Shown piece by piece: positions 8,090 to 17,865 of a stretch of 64,000 nt of DNA. Where the stretch lies: positions 124,001 to 188,000 of the forward strand of contig PAAG01000059.1 of NCBI GenBank assembly GCA_002698785.1, in the 5' to 3' direction. Position numbers and translations under genes: made by a program. The notes below the pieces were generated by a model that searched no databases, was not told the DNA's origin, and saw only the letters and a list, made by a program, of their open reading frames with translations. Position 1 is the stretch's first letter, and each line of letters starts with the position of its first letter. The DNA is from Verrucomicrobiales bacterium (GTDB lineage: Bacteria > Verrucomicrobiota > Verrucomicrobiia > Verrucomicrobiales > DEV007).

Positions 8090-9235
8090 TCACCCGCTCC
8101 TCCTCTTCCGCCACCTCGTCGGCGGCATCCCTGTCTCTCTCTTGAAAACCACCGCCATCCTTTCTGGATCGTGAAACCCACACAACTCCGAAATCATCGA
8201 CACCGGATGGTTCGACTCCAGCAACAGACTCTTCGCTCGATTCACTCGCATCCGGCACAACATCTCCCACGGCGTGCAATGACAATGCTCCTGAAACTTC
8301 CGTTCCAGCGTTCGTCGAGCCACGCGCAACTCACGACACATCTGACCCACACTAACATTTTCCACCAATCGACTCGAAAGCCACGACATCGCACGTCGCA
8401 ACAAGGGATCTTCAATCGCCAGATGATTTGCAGAATGCCGCAGCACTACCCCACCCGGCGATACCAGCCGCGCCGCTTCAAAGTTCACTCCCTCCCGATT
8501 CAAAAGACGCTGCATCGACTCTCCCACGACCTCGCCAATCACGTTCCAGGGAATGGTCACACTCGACAACATCGGATACGTCAGGTTGCAGACCAGCTCA
8601 TCATTATTTGCCCCTATCACAGCCACCTCCTCAGGAACACGATGCCCCAGATCCCGACAAGCCCCACAGAGAAAACGCCCCAGCGGATCGTGCACCGCAA
8701 AAATCCCGACCGGCTTCGGCAATCCATTCAGCCAGTCCCGAAACGAGGCATCAGGCTCCACGAACGACTCGCTGTATCGAGCATTGTCAAAACCGGAAAC
8801 CGTATGAACCGACACCTCTACCTCTCCCTGAACTGCCTGCGAAAAGCCTTCGATCCGCTGGTCCGAATAGGGCTGGCCGTTTCCAACGCAGGCGAGGCTT
8901 TTCAATCCCGACTGACGAAACGCCAACGCCGCCTCACGACCGACGGCCCAGTCATCCACATCGACACTCACCACCCCCGGATAACAGAAATCCGTATCCA
9001 CGATCACCGTCGGCAGCCCGGGACACAGCTCACGCAACTCATCCGTCTTCCCCGCCAGCCACTCGGTGATCAGGCCATCGGGCTTCGACTCCTCCAGAAA
9101 CTCCCGCAGCTCATCATGCGATCGATGAATGCTCACCACGCGATAGTCCATCGCCCGCCCCACGAACGGAATCAGCGAAGGTGTCAGACGGCGCAAAAAC
9201 ACCTCCGACATGACAATGGCGACTCGATGGCTCAT
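8090..9235 (-). CDS. xylR: XylR-type regulator: PBP1-like sugar-binding domain plus AraC HTH
   Basis: 381 aa from ATG 9235. Residues about 1-270 form a LacI/periplasmic-binding-like sensor (HRVAIVMSE at the start, [39 protein letters not shown]). Residues about 280-381 are an AraC DNA-binding domain with two HTHs ([20 protein letters not shown] and [27 protein letters not shown]). This combination is the xylose activator XylR. It is divergent from xylA, and two direct half-sites 21 bp apart lie in the shared promoter region. It should sense D-xylose and activate xylA. No xylose kinase or xylose transporter is in the window. Confidence 0.88.
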   Translation of the reverse strand: MSHRVAIVMSEVFLRRLTPSLIPFVGRAMDYRVVSIHRSHDELREFLEESKPDGLITEWLAGKTDELRELCPGLPTVIVDTDFCYPGVVSVDVDDWAVGREAALAFRQSGLKSLACVGNGQPYSDQRIEGFSQAVQGEVEVSVHTVSGFDNARYSESFVEPDASFRDWLNGLPKPVGIFAVHDPLGRFLCGACRDLGHRVPEEVAVIGANNDELVCNLTYPMLSSVTIPWNVIGEVVGESMQRLLNREGVNFEAARLVSPGGVVLRHSANHLAIEDPLLRRAMSWLSSRLVENVSVGQMCRELRVARRTLERKFQEHCHCTPWEMLCRMRVNRAKSLLLESNHPVSMISELCGFHDPERMAVVFKRETGMPPTRWRKRRSG

Positions 9236-9249
9236 TCCGTCCCAATTTG

Positions 9250-9279
9250 ACGCAAATCGACAGAAAATACACGCAAGAT
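9250..9279. promoter_or_regulatory. Probable XylR binding site (two half-sites)
   Basis: ACGCAAATC (9250-9258) and ACGCAAGAT (9271-9279) are direct repeats with a 21-bp period, two helical turns, the usual spacing of AraC-family half-sites. They sit between divergent xylR and xylA, 64 bp upstream of the xylA ATG. The match is seen; the role is inferred. Confidence 0.6.
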
Positions 9280-9342
9280 ACGGTTTTTCTTTTTTTCCAT
9301 CCCGCTACTGTAGCAAACTCAAAACCCGAACCTAAAACCACC

Positions 9343-10653
9343 ATGACCCAATATTTCGACTGCGACCCGATCCAATACGAAGGCCCACAATCCAAGAACC
9401 CGCTTTCTTTCAAACACTATAACGCAGAGGAACTCGTCGGCGGAAAGCCGATGAAAGAGCATCTCCGTTTTGCCGGTGCCTACTGGCACGTCATGCGCAA
9501 CGACCTCTCCGATCCCTTCGGCGGCGGCACAGCCCTCATGCCATGGGACGACGGCTCCACCTCAGTCGAGAACGCTCTTCGCCGGGTCGACGTCTTTTTC
9601 GAATTCCTCAACAAGACCGGTATCGAATACTACTGCTGGCACGACCGCGACATCGCTCCCGAACTCAATGACCTCGCTGCTTCCAACGCAGCACTCGACG
9701 AAGTCGTCGCAAATCTGAAAGACAAACAATCCGAAACCGGAGTGAAGCTTCTTTGGGGCACCGCTTGTCTCTTTGCTCATCCTCGCTACGCCCACGGCGC
9801 TGCCACATCACCCAGCGCGGAAGTCTATGCCTACGCCGCGGCTCAGGTGAAAAAGGCGATCACCGCCACCAAGGAACTCGACGGTCTCGGATACACCTTT
9901 TGGGGCGGACGCGAAGGCTACGCGACACTCCTGAATACAGACATGAAGCGTGAGCTGGACCATCTCGCTGCCTTCCTCCACATGGCGGTCGACTATGCGA
10001 AAGAGATCGGATTCGACGGTCCCTTTTACATCGAGCCCAAGCCACGCGAACCCTCAACCCACCAGTACGACAGCGACGCGGCTGCCTGCCTGAATTTCCT
10101 CCGTGAATATGACCTCATGGAGAAGTTCCGACTCAACATCGAGACCAACCACGCCACCCTCGCCGGGCACACCATGCAGCACGAGCTCACCGTCGCAGCA
10201 AACGCAGGAATGCTCGGTAGTATCGACGCAAACCGTGGTGACGAACTCATCGGCTGGGATACCGACCAGTTCCCGACCGACATTTCCCTCGCCACCCAGG
10301 TCATGCTCGTCGTCCTCGAAATGGGAGGATTTACCACTGGCGGTCTCAACTTCGACGCCAAGCGCCGTCGTGAGTCCCACGAACCGATCGACCTCATCCA
10401 CGCCCACATCGGCGGAATGGATGCGTTTGCCCGTGGCCTCAAGATCGCCCAGGCTATCCGCGAAGACGGTCGCCTCGCCAAGTTCGTCGACGAACGCTAC
10501 AGCAGCTTCGACAGCGACATCGGTGCCAAAGTCGAAGCAGGCCAATGCTCCTTCCACGATCTCGAAGCTTTCGCTCTCCAGAATGGCGAACCAACCCTCC
10601 CTAGCGGTCGTCAGGAAATGCTCGAAAACATGATCAACGAGTTTCTCGTCTAA
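9343..10653 (+). CDS. xylA: Xylose isomerase
   Basis: 436 aa from ATG 9343; an earlier in-frame start at 9247 would add a non-conserved leader. The family signatures are intact: WHDRD (catalytic His), [24 protein letters not shown] with the metal-binding Glu, [18 protein letters not shown], and [21 protein letters not shown] with metal ligands. It is a cytoplasmic tetramer that converts D-xylose to D-xylulose with two divalent metals. Length equals that of the usual class II enzyme. Expression is probably activated by the divergent XylR. An SDR gene follows 82 bp downstream. Confidence 0.97.
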   Translation: MTQYFDCDPIQYEGPQSKNPLSFKHYNAEELVGGKPMKEHLRFAGAYWHVMRNDLSDPFGGGTALMPWDDGSTSVENALRRVDVFFEFLNKTGIEYYCWHDRDIAPELNDLAASNAALDEVVANLKDKQSETGVKLLWGTACLFAHPRYAHGAATSPSAEVYAYAAAQVKKAITATKELDGLGYTFWGGREGYATLLNTDMKRELDHLAAFLHMAVDYAKEIGFDGPFYIEPKPREPSTHQYDSDAAACLNFLREYDLMEKFRLNIETNHATLAGHTMQHELTVAANAGMLGSIDANRGDELIGWDTDQFPTDISLATQVMLVVLEMGGFTTGGLNFDAKRRRESHEPIDLIHAHIGGMDAFARGLKIAQAIREDGRLAKFVDERYSSFDSDIGAKVEAGQCSFHDLEAFALQNGEPTLPSGRQEMLENMINEFLV

Positions 10654-10735
10654 AGCCCCCAGAAACGGCGCGCCCCTGTTCACGTCATCCAGCATTTTCT
10701 GGAATTCGATCTGACTTTCGATAGGATGCCCCACG

Positions 10736-11515
10736 ATGGAAGATTGGACTGATAAAATAGTGATAGTGACAGGCGGCGCCGGTGGCATGGGTCAAGCTGC
10801 TGCGAAGAAGTTCGCAGAGGCTGGAGCAAAAACCTTCATCTTCGGGCGTACCGTTGCCGCCTTGGAGGAAACGGCAGCGCTTTCCGAAAATATCGTCCCT
10901 GTTCCGTGCGATGTCTCCGATACATCAAGCATCGAGACAGCAATGAAGACAGTTCTGGAATCCGGCACTCCAGATGTCCTTGTCCATACCGCAGGGATCA
11001 ACACAGCCGATCGTTTCATCGCTCACGAGGATCCCTCCCGAATCGCCAGCGAAGAGTCCTGGCAGAACGTCATGGACATCAATGTGCTCGGTGCGGTCAA
11101 CATGATCCGAGCGGTATCCGGCCCCATGGCCGAAGCAGGCAAAGGAAAGATCGTCGTAGTCTCTTCCACTGCCGGTCACGGATTTGACTCCTTCGCAGGT
11201 GTCCCCTACACCGCCAGCAAATGGGCGCTCCACGGACTACTCTTCACAGCACGCCCTCAATTGGCCGCTCGCGGAATCGTGGTGTCAGAATACGCCCCTG
11301 GCGAAGCAAACACTCCCCTGGTCGACAAGCGTCCCGTCCTGCCAGAGCCAGAACACCGCGCCGCCATGATCCAGACCGAAGACTGTGGCGACACCATTTT
11401 CTTCATGGCCTCACAGCCCCACAGCATGAGCGTCATCCAGCTTCCCAACTACCAGCCATTCGGCGGCATGCCTCCAGAGATTCCCGCTCCCTGGATGAAA
11501 GGTCTCTTTGACTAG
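10736..11515 (+). CDS. Short-chain dehydrogenase/reductase
   Basis: 259 aa. Classical SDR layout: cofactor loop TGGAGGMGQAAA near residue 13, the adenine/NNAG-equivalent HTAGINTADRF, catalytic Ser in VVVSSTAGHG, and YTASK (Tyr and Lys of YxxxK). NAD(H) or NADP(H) oxidoreductase of unknown alcohol or sugar substrate; placement after xylA suggests sugar metabolism but a shared transcript is not proven. Its TAG stop overlaps the stop of the convergent phosphodiesterase in a single CTAG. Confidence 0.9.
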   Translation: MEDWTDKIVIVTGGAGGMGQAAAKKFAEAGAKTFIFGRTVAALEETAALSENIVPVPCDVSDTSSIETAMKTVLESGTPDVLVHTAGINTADRFIAHEDPSRIASEESWQNVMDINVLGAVNMIRAVSGPMAEAGKGKIVVVSSTAGHGFDSFAGVPYTASKWALHGLLFTARPQLAARGIVVSEYAPGEANTPLVDKRPVLPEPEHRAAMIQTEDCGDTIFFMASQPHSMSVIQLPNYQPFGGMPPEIPAPWMKGLFD

Positions 11516-12549
11516 TCCGTCACCACAAGGTCCTGCTCCGCGTTGATTGTAGAGCCAGGAATCGGGGGCAGGCCCAACAGCTTCAAAGCAAGGTTCCCCG
11601 CGTCACCATTTCGGATGGGAACGCTCCCGGAGCCATATGCAGGATTCTCTGTGCCCGGATTTTCCCGAGTCGGATTCAACTCATACAAATCCTTCCCAGC
11701 AGGCACTCCCGGTCCCCAGACGTAAAACGGTATCGTGTAATTATCCTGCTCCTTCGACTCCCCATGCCCTTTTGTGCCCGTAAGCCCACCATGATCCGCC
11801 GTCACGACCAACCAGGTCTGGCCTTTCAACTTTGGAGCGGTTTCGATGCCTGCGATCAGCTTCCCGATTAGTCCATCGACCTTCTTTGCCGTAGCCAGGT
11901 AAGGGCTACCAGAAGTCAGATTCCACGACTCGGCATGACCTGTCGAATCGCAGTCCTTCAGATGAAGCATCGCAAAATCAAAAGGCTCAGCAGTCTCTGC
12001 AGACAAAAAGGAATCAACGAGAATCGAAGTATCCGCATTCATCTCATAGACATCGATCTTGTCTTTCCCGTTGTCAGGCCCAGTGGTGTCTTCCTTCCCC
12101 GTGCGCTCATCATAACTGATATCATAAAGGGAAAACTTCGACTTGCTCGCATACAACGCCGTCCGCAATCCATGGTCGTGAGCCACTGCAAAGACACTTT
12201 CCAGATACGCCTTTTTGTTCCGGTGCAGATTCTGCCCGAGACGAGGATCACCATTCGCAATCCAATTGTGCCCATCTTTTCCGACCACCCCGCGACTCGT
12301 AACCATCGCAGTATGATTCGGCAGAGTCACGGTGTAGGTCGCATCCGTTCTCGCATTATCCGTAAATGCCCCTTCACGTCTGAGACGGTGAAAATTCGGC
12401 GCTCCCTCTTCGCCCAGAGCAGTAATCGCATCTGGTCTCAACCCATCGCAACTCACAAAGATCACCTGCTCAGCAAAAGAAGACGTTCCCCACAAGGAAA
12501 GCAAAGTGATCGAACAGCAGGTGAATGTCTTGGAAAGAATAGATTTCAT
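11512..12549 (-). CDS. Secreted alkaline-phosphatase-superfamily phosphodiesterase/pyrophosphatase
   Basis: 345 aa from ATG 12549, which gives a signal peptide MKSILSKTFTCCSITLLSLWGTSSFA; the longer start at 12603 hides it. The mature part shows VIFVSCDGLRPDAI (metal Asp), TYTVTLPNHTAMVTSRG (Thr nucleophile region), HLKDCDSTGHAESW and VVTADHGGLTG (metal ligands), the pattern of type I phosphodiesterase/nucleotide pyrophosphatase (PF01663). It probably hydrolyses phosphodiesters in the periplasm for phosphate supply. Substrate not determined. Confidence 0.85.
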   Translation of the reverse strand: MKSILSKTFTCCSITLLSLWGTSSFAEQVIFVSCDGLRPDAITALGEEGAPNFHRLRREGAFTDNARTDATYTVTLPNHTAMVTSRGVVGKDGHNWIANGDPRLGQNLHRNKKAYLESVFAVAHDHGLRTALYASKSKFSLYDISYDERTGKEDTTGPDNGKDKIDVYEMNADTSILVDSFLSAETAEPFDFAMLHLKDCDSTGHAESWNLTSGSPYLATAKKVDGLIGKLIAGIETAPKLKGQTWLVVTADHGGLTGTKGHGESKEQDNYTIPFYVWGPGVPAGKDLYELNPTRENPGTENPAYGSGSVPIRNGDAGNLALKLLGLPPIPGSTINAEQDLVVTD

Positions 12550-12622
12550 CTTTGACTCAGTCATCGATACGTAAATGCCTGACTGCCAGGCCGCAATTGG
12601 CACGATCCAGTTGACCTGGACC

Positions 12623-13516
12623 CTACTTTACCCCAGCAAAAGCCCTTTCATAAAAGGCCCAATTCTTATCACCCAACTTGTCGTAAATGACGTTCACTGC
12701 ATGCCCTGCCTCAGGAAAGGACTCATACTCATGGTCAATTCCCTTTTCCGTCATCGCATCGTGAAGCGCCTGATTTGGTTCCTGGATCTTTCCAACCGCC
12801 TGACGAATCACAGTTCGCCCTTTGATATCCGCACCATTCTTTTCCAAAAGGAAAAGAGGGTGCTCGGCTTCAAAGACCCCATCCTTTTCGTCGAAGATTT
12901 TCTTAAATAAGTGGGAATGTCGGCGTTTCATCATACCGAGGTCTATCAAAGCCCCATCGATGATCGAGACAGAACCAAAGAGTTCTGGATATTTGAATCC
13001 GAGATGCCCCGCACCGAAGCCACCCATGGAAAAACCTTCGATCATTCTTCCCTCCCGTGTAGCGACGGTTCGGTAAGTTTCGTCGACGTGAGGGATCAGA
13101 TCCTTGACGATCATTGACTCTACTGGACGATCTTCATTCAGCGAATCACAATAGAAACTGTCGACCATCCCATTCGCGAAAACGAAAATTGTCGCTGGCA
13201 TCTTCTTAGCCTTGATCGCTTTCGTGATGTTCGAACAAATCTGCGGAACACCCCTCTGTGAACCTCCGATACCATGCAGCCAGTAGACAACAGGAAAACG
13301 TTCCTCTTTCGCTTGTTCGTAACCGGGTGGGAGAAAGAGCAAGTAGCTCACTTCTTCCCCGGCGGATTCGCTCTCAAAAGTTTTGTAGGAAAGATTGGGG
13401 CCTTCAACTGGAGGCATTTTCCACGAAGGTTCCTTGGGCCGTTTCTGACCATAAACGCCCTCAAGAGAGAAGAACAAGACGACAACAATCAAAAACGAAG
13501 AGAAGGAGGATTTCAT
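12623..13516 (-). CDS. Secreted esterase of the esterase D family
   Basis: 297 aa from ATG 13516 (GTG two codons upstream is the alternative). A signal peptide ending near EGVYGQ is followed by SYLLFLPPGYEQ, PVVYWLHGIGG, the nucleophile elbow IEGFSMGGFGAGHL, and a late His in PEAGHAVNVIYDKLG. This is the same fold family as the esterase at 3031-3894, with limited identity, so a distant paralogue. Likely removes acyl or feruloyl groups from polysaccharides. Same strand as the phosphodiesterase and the sulfatase. Confidence 0.83.
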   Translation of the reverse strand: MKSSFSSFLIVVVLFFSLEGVYGQKRPKEPSWKMPPVEGPNLSYKTFESESAGEEVSYLLFLPPGYEQAKEERFPVVYWLHGIGGSQRGVPQICSNITKAIKAKKMPATIFVFANGMVDSFYCDSLNEDRPVESMIVKDLIPHVDETYRTVATREGRMIEGFSMGGFGAGHLGFKYPELFGSVSIIDGALIDLGMMKRRHSHLFKKIFDEKDGVFEAEHPLFLLEKNGADIKGRTVIRQAVGKIQEPNQALHDAMTEKGIDHEYESFPEAGHAVNVIYDKLGDKNWAFYERAFAGVK

Positions 13517-13589
13517 CGCCACGCACTCTAATCGATTTGCGACTCGACAGGAATCAATTTTCGAAATCCCCCTTCACAAATCTGATTTC

Positions 13590-14993
13590 CTATAGCCCCT
13601 CCCGCTCCGCAGAAAACACATCGCCGGTTGGTTCTTCCTGCAGGGTCGCCTGCCAAGCCTCGATTTTGCCGATCATCTCTTTCACCACCTCCGGCTTCTC
13701 TTCTTTCAAATCCGTCTTCTCATAGGGATCGCCGACGATGTCGTACAACTCCACATACTCAAGACCACGACTGGCATTGAGCTTCCAATTTCCATCAACG
13801 ACCGCCCATGACACCCAGTGATCGGTCTTACTCGAATCGACAGGCCACGGCGATTGCGATTTCCAGAAAAGCGACTTTTCACGGGTAGCGTGTTCTCCCT
13901 TGCCTAACAAGACATCTACCTGACTCACACCGTCGGGAACATACCCTTCTGGCATCTCCGCCCCAGCCAACTCACAAAAGGTCGGCAACAAATCCACTGC
14001 CGAAATCAATGAAACATCGTCGTTCTCACCTGCGGCAATCTTGCCCGGCCAACGCGCGATAAACGGAACATTGATCCCGCCTTCAAATAGCGAAGCTTTG
14101 TAGCCCTTCCGCCCGGCCGTGATTCCCTTCGCCGCATTGATCCCCCACCCGGCTCCGGTCGCGGTATCATACTGCAGCTTCAGCTCGCCAGGTTTCTTCG
14201 CCCGTGCCGGACCATTGTCGGAACTGAAAATCACAAGCGTATTCTCCTCGATACCGAGGCGATCGAGCGTATCGATCACCTCCCCAATCCGGTCGTCGGC
14301 ATGGGAAAGAACCGACGCATAGATCTGGTCGGGGCGACTTTCCATTTCCCGAAACCGCCACTCATACTTCGGCACGGTGTGAAACGGCGTATGCGGCTCG
14401 TGCATCCATAGATTCACAAAAAACGGTTTCCCATCCGCTACCGCTTTTTCAATGAATGCATTGGTGTGCATGGCATCCTCGTGCACTGGCATCTGCTCGC
14501 CCGCACAATTGAAGGCTCCGTATTCATCGTAGCCATATTCGCTCGGCAGAGGCGAATCGGGGATCATGTCATTCGCGAGGTGCCACTTCCCAAAATGAGC
14601 CGTCGCATACCCGGCTGCCTGTAGCATCTTTGGCAGGGTCGGAGCGCTCGTGTCGAGCCAGTCTGGCATACCTCGCTTTGCGTTGCTCGGAACCCAGGCA
14701 AAATGACCGTCGATATTGTAACGCGCTGGAAAATGACCTGTCATCACCGCTGTCCGACTCGGAGAACACACCCCGCTGGCCACGGTGAACCGATGGAAGT
14801 CCGTTCCTTCTTTCGCAAGCCGATCAATGTTCGGCGTTTTGACATATGGGTGTCCGTGACACCCCAGATCGCCCCATCCCCAGTCATCCGCAAAGATGAA
14901 GAGAATGTTAGGCTTTGTCTCTGATTGGCAATGTGCAGTGATCGCCGCAACGATTGCTGCCAAAAAAACGACTCGCCTCCGTACTCCGATCAT
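13590..14993 (-). CDS. Secreted sulfatase
   Basis: 467 aa. Start at ATG 14993 is fixed by a strong Shine-Dalgarno AAGGAGGA at 15001-15008 and by the signal peptide that follows (VVFLAAIVAAITAHCQS). Formylglycine motif CSPSRTAVMTG, metal ligands FADDWGWGD and FSSDNGPA, and KWHLA are all present, so it is a functional type I sulfatase of the arylsulfatase A kind. The Cys must be oxidised by a maturase not seen here. It probably desulfates algal polysaccharide. The SD overlaps the stop of the upstream hydrolase gene, so the two are coupled. Confidence 0.93.
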   Translation of the reverse strand: MIGVRRRVVFLAAIVAAITAHCQSETKPNILFIFADDWGWGDLGCHGHPYVKTPNIDRLAKEGTDFHRFTVASGVCSPSRTAVMTGHFPARYNIDGHFAWVPSNAKRGMPDWLDTSAPTLPKMLQAAGYATAHFGKWHLANDMIPDSPLPSEYGYDEYGAFNCAGEQMPVHEDAMHTNAFIEKAVADGKPFFVNLWMHEPHTPFHTVPKYEWRFREMESRPDQIYASVLSHADDRIGEVIDTLDRLGIEENTLVIFSSDNGPARAKKPGELKLQYDTATGAGWGINAAKGITAGRKGYKASLFEGGINVPFIARWPGKIAAGENDDVSLISAVDLLPTFCELAGAEMPEGYVPDGVSQVDVLLGKGEHATREKSLFWKSQSPWPVDSSKTDHWVSWAVVDGNWKLNASRGLEYVELYDIVGDPYEKTDLKEEKPEVVKEMIGKIEAWQATLQEEPTGDVFSAEREGL

Positions 14994-15006
14994 ACTCAGT
15001 TCCTCC

Positions 15007-16329
15007 TTACTTCTTCGATTCCAGTCCAACCGTATTTACGGTCACCACGTTGTATTTGTGAGTCGCGCCATCCTCCGCTTCTTCGTCGACATACTTCAGC
15101 TCTACAAGAGGAGCCAACGGTGTATCACTGTATTGCAGCCCTTGGAAAATAGGGCGACCAAATGGATTCTTTCCTCCATCGACCTTTGCGATCACCTCTC
15201 CATCGCGGTAAATCAGGAAATGAGCGATTCCGCTCTCAAGGTCGGCAATCGCATCCCACGTGACCTCATTGCCGTTTACTTCCACATTGGTGGGAGCAGG
15301 AGGTCGTGTTGTATCTGGAATCTCCGTGTCCTCCACATATTTCATCCAGGCTTTTGCTGTAGCTTTGTCAGGAAGCCACATCGCTTCGCTGGCATCTCCC
15401 GTGAAATCTGATGCCGGCACAGCGGTCTCGTCAAGCAGGTAGGAAAGCCAGGCATTATCGGTCGGCATTGGTTTCACGGTATCTCCAGACTTCTCGGGAA
15501 GCCTCGCAGTCAGGCAAGTGTCCATCCATCGAATCGCCATGTAGCGCTGATTTCCACACTCGTGTGCGGTCAATGGATCGACGGCCACTCCAATAAGGGC
15601 ACCCTCCCGGCGCATCGCCTTGAAAAACTTTTCATTGGCAGGCCACACACCGGCAAAACGCCCCTCCTTCACCGTGACCCCTTCTTTCGTTCCCGGATTA
15701 CACATGATCGGCACTCCCAAGGCCGCCTCTGGCACCTCGTGCGGCAGTATGGTATCACGATCAGGGTTGGCCTCTAACAAAGGCACTCCAGACCGCAGCC
15801 ACGCGGCAGCCACACGCTCGGGGTAGAGCAGAGCCATGCCGCCGCACCAATGCCCTCCGCCACTGTGTCCCCATAGTGCCCACGGGACGACGGACAGCTC
15901 CGGGTGTCCGCTCTGGTCTGCCAAATCAAACAGAGCCTTCTGAAAGGCATCACCCGAGCCATTTCGAGGATCGCACCACATCTGACAGTTGGCGTCCTGT
16001 GGCTGCTCGTAGGAAGGTGAAAGCAATGCACAGCCATGCTTCCGAGCCAACGCCTGCCAATGCAGGTCAAAAGCGCCTGTCTGCCCCGATTTACACGATC
16101 CCTCTCCGCATCCGTGTTGATGCACGACAATTCCCCGGAGTTTCTCGACCTCTTCTGGTATCCACACTGTGTATTGAACCGGAAAGATCAATTCCCCCGG
16201 TTTCTCGGACGCCTCGTAGCGAACCCGATAATAGGGAGGTTCGACCGCAGGAGGACTATCATACGGAGGGTTCTGAGCAGGTAGCAGAACAGGAAAAAAC
16301 AGCAGCAGGGCAATAAAAGCGGACTTCAT
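15007..16329 (-). CDS. Secreted alpha/beta hydrolase with C-terminal FN3-like domain
   Basis: 440 aa. Signal peptide ([19 protein letters not shown]). Residues about 45-330 look like an alpha/beta hydrolase of the PHB-depolymerase/esterase type: [13 protein letters not shown] oxyanion region, nucleophile elbow [12 protein letters not shown], and a late histidine in [13 protein letters not shown]. Residues about 345-440 ([19 protein letters not shown]...[13 protein letters not shown]) resemble a fibronectin type III module. 13 bp from the following sulfatase, so same operon; together they suggest combined de-esterification and desulfation. Substrate unknown. Confidence 0.75.
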   Translation of the reverse strand: MKSAFIALLLFFPVLLPAQNPPYDSPPAVEPPYYRVRYEASEKPGELIFPVQYTVWIPEEVEKLRGIVVHQHGCGEGSCKSGQTGAFDLHWQALARKHGCALLSPSYEQPQDANCQMWCDPRNGSGDAFQKALFDLADQSGHPELSVVPWALWGHSGGGHWCGGMALLYPERVAAAWLRSGVPLLEANPDRDTILPHEVPEAALGVPIMCNPGTKEGVTVKEGRFAGVWPANEKFFKAMRREGALIGVAVDPLTAHECGNQRYMAIRWMDTCLTARLPEKSGDTVKPMPTDNAWLSYLLDETAVPASDFTGDASEAMWLPDKATAKAWMKYVEDTEIPDTTRPPAPTNVEVNGNEVTWDAIADLESGIAHFLIYRDGEVIAKVDGGKNPFGRPIFQGLQYSDTPLAPLVELKYVDEEAEDGATHKYNVVTVNTVGLESKK

Positions 16330-16490
16330 TTATCGAGGATTTGGAAAAAGGATTCTCTCCCTCCTACCAATCGTGGTCAATAGCGCAACCGGGCTGAGAA
16401 AGCCGAATCCTGCAATCGATGGCGAGTCTGATTTCGCGCTGGTGAATCCTCACAATCGGTCGAAAATACTTCCACAACTCGATTTCCCCC

Positions 16491-17858
16491 GTGCGCAGTT
16501 CTAATCGAACTTTGGATCAAGAGGCCAAAGGTGTCGGCAACGTTTATTCGTTCGCTGCCGTTAACACGTTGTCTTTTCAGATGGTCATCGGGAGCCCGAT
16601 GATCCTCTATGCAAAAAGTCTTAATGCGAGCGCTACTGTGCTCGGAGTCATCGCAGGTATGCTTCCCCTGATGGTGATACTTCAGATACCTGCGGCTCGG
16701 TTTGTCGATGAAGTAGGTTACAAGAAATTCGTTCTCTCTGGCTGGAGCATTCGAACTGTTTTCGTCGGGCTGATGGTTATCGTCCCATTCACCGCCGGTT
16801 TTCTTCCAGAAGAGAGTCGGCTGGTTTTGATTCTGGTACTGCTATTTCTCTTCAATGTCTCGCGAGGGATCTCGAGCTGCGGCTGGCTTCCCTGGATTGC
16901 CTCGCTTTTCCCGGCAAAGATGAGAGGAAAATTCCTGACTCGCGAGGCAACCATGGTCAATCTTGCCAGTTTCTTTGCCTTCTGGCTTGCCGCATTTGTG
17001 CTCGGGGCTGAACCAGCACCGTGGCAGTTCGCGTCCCTGTTCTTTTTTAGCACCGTATGTGCGATCATCAGCCTGGCTTTCCTGAGACGAATTCCGGAAG
17101 AGGAAAAAGTGGAAGCTGATACGCGACCTCCTCGACCATCACTCTCTGAGATGCTATCGGCACGCCCCTTCCGAAAGCTGCTCGTGATGAATGTAGTCTG
17201 GGCCCTGGCCAACGGTGGAGTGCTTACCTTCCTCGTTGCTTGGCTAAAATCGGAAGGCTCGTGGACAGAAAGATCGATCCTGATGCTGACCTCTGTCACG
17301 TTTATCGGAGCACTGACCAATCAGATTATTTTCTCGCGCTATCTGGACCGCTTTGGCAGTCGCCCCCTTCTGCTCTCCGGAATGGTGATCTGGACAATTC
17401 TTTTGGGCTCGTGGACGATTATCGCGGGAGGAATGATTTCTTCCGAACCTCTCTTTATCATATCCCTGATGTTCGTTCTGGGACTCGGTGGATCGATGGT
17501 GAACCTCTCGAATGTCAGGCTTGCGATGCTGGCTGTTCCTGACGTAGGCCGCAGCCACTACTTTGCTATTTTCTCTGTGGTAAGCAGCGTGAGCCTGGGG
17601 CTGGCACCTGTGTTGTGGGGCATCTTAATCGACGGCGTTTCAGGTCTCAGCGTTCAGACAAAATTCCGCTTCGAATGGAACGAATGGACGGTGTTGTTCT
17701 CGCTACTCTCACTTCTTTTTGTCGTATCGTTCTTTCTCTGTTTACGACTGGAAGAGCCTCGAAGTGTTCGATGGGAGGCTCTCACTCGTTTTCTTCTCCG
17801 CCGCTCACGCGCACGTTACTGGATGAGAGCCTGGACACGGATGACGCCCAGATCCTGA
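16491..17858 (+). CDS. Major facilitator superfamily transporter
   Basis: 455 aa from GTG 16491; no better start exists before the first helix. About twelve hydrophobic helices, with the loop RFVDEVGYKKFVLSGWSIR between helices 2 and 3 (MFS motif A-like) and a counterpart RYLDRFGSRPLLLSG in the second half. A long central loop (EEEKVEADTRPPRPSLSE) separates the halves. Substrate unknown. It converges, seven bases apart, on the M20 hydrolase gene, and may carry that pair's product or substrate, which is only a suggestion. Confidence 0.88.
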   Translation: MRSSNRTLDQEAKGVGNVYSFAAVNTLSFQMVIGSPMILYAKSLNASATVLGVIAGMLPLMVILQIPAARFVDEVGYKKFVLSGWSIRTVFVGLMVIVPFTAGFLPEESRLVLILVLLFLFNVSRGISSCGWLPWIASLFPAKMRGKFLTREATMVNLASFFAFWLAAFVLGAEPAPWQFASLFFFSTVCAIISLAFLRRIPEEEKVEADTRPPRPSLSEMLSARPFRKLLVMNVVWALANGGVLTFLVAWLKSEGSWTERSILMLTSVTFIGALTNQIIFSRYLDRFGSRPLLLSGMVIWTILLGSWTIIAGGMISSEPLFIISLMFVLGLGGSMVNLSNVRLAMLAVPDVGRSHYFAIFSVVSSVSLGLAPVLWGILIDGVSGLSVQTKFRFEWNEWTVLFSLLSLLFVVSFFLCLRLEEPRSVRWEALTRFLLRRSRARYWMRAWTRMTPRS

Positions 17859-17865
17859 TCGAACA

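Noticed and set aside
8051-9250. 399-codon plus-strand ORF
   Set aside because: It is the antisense of xylR; its translation is arginine/histidine-rich without any domain.
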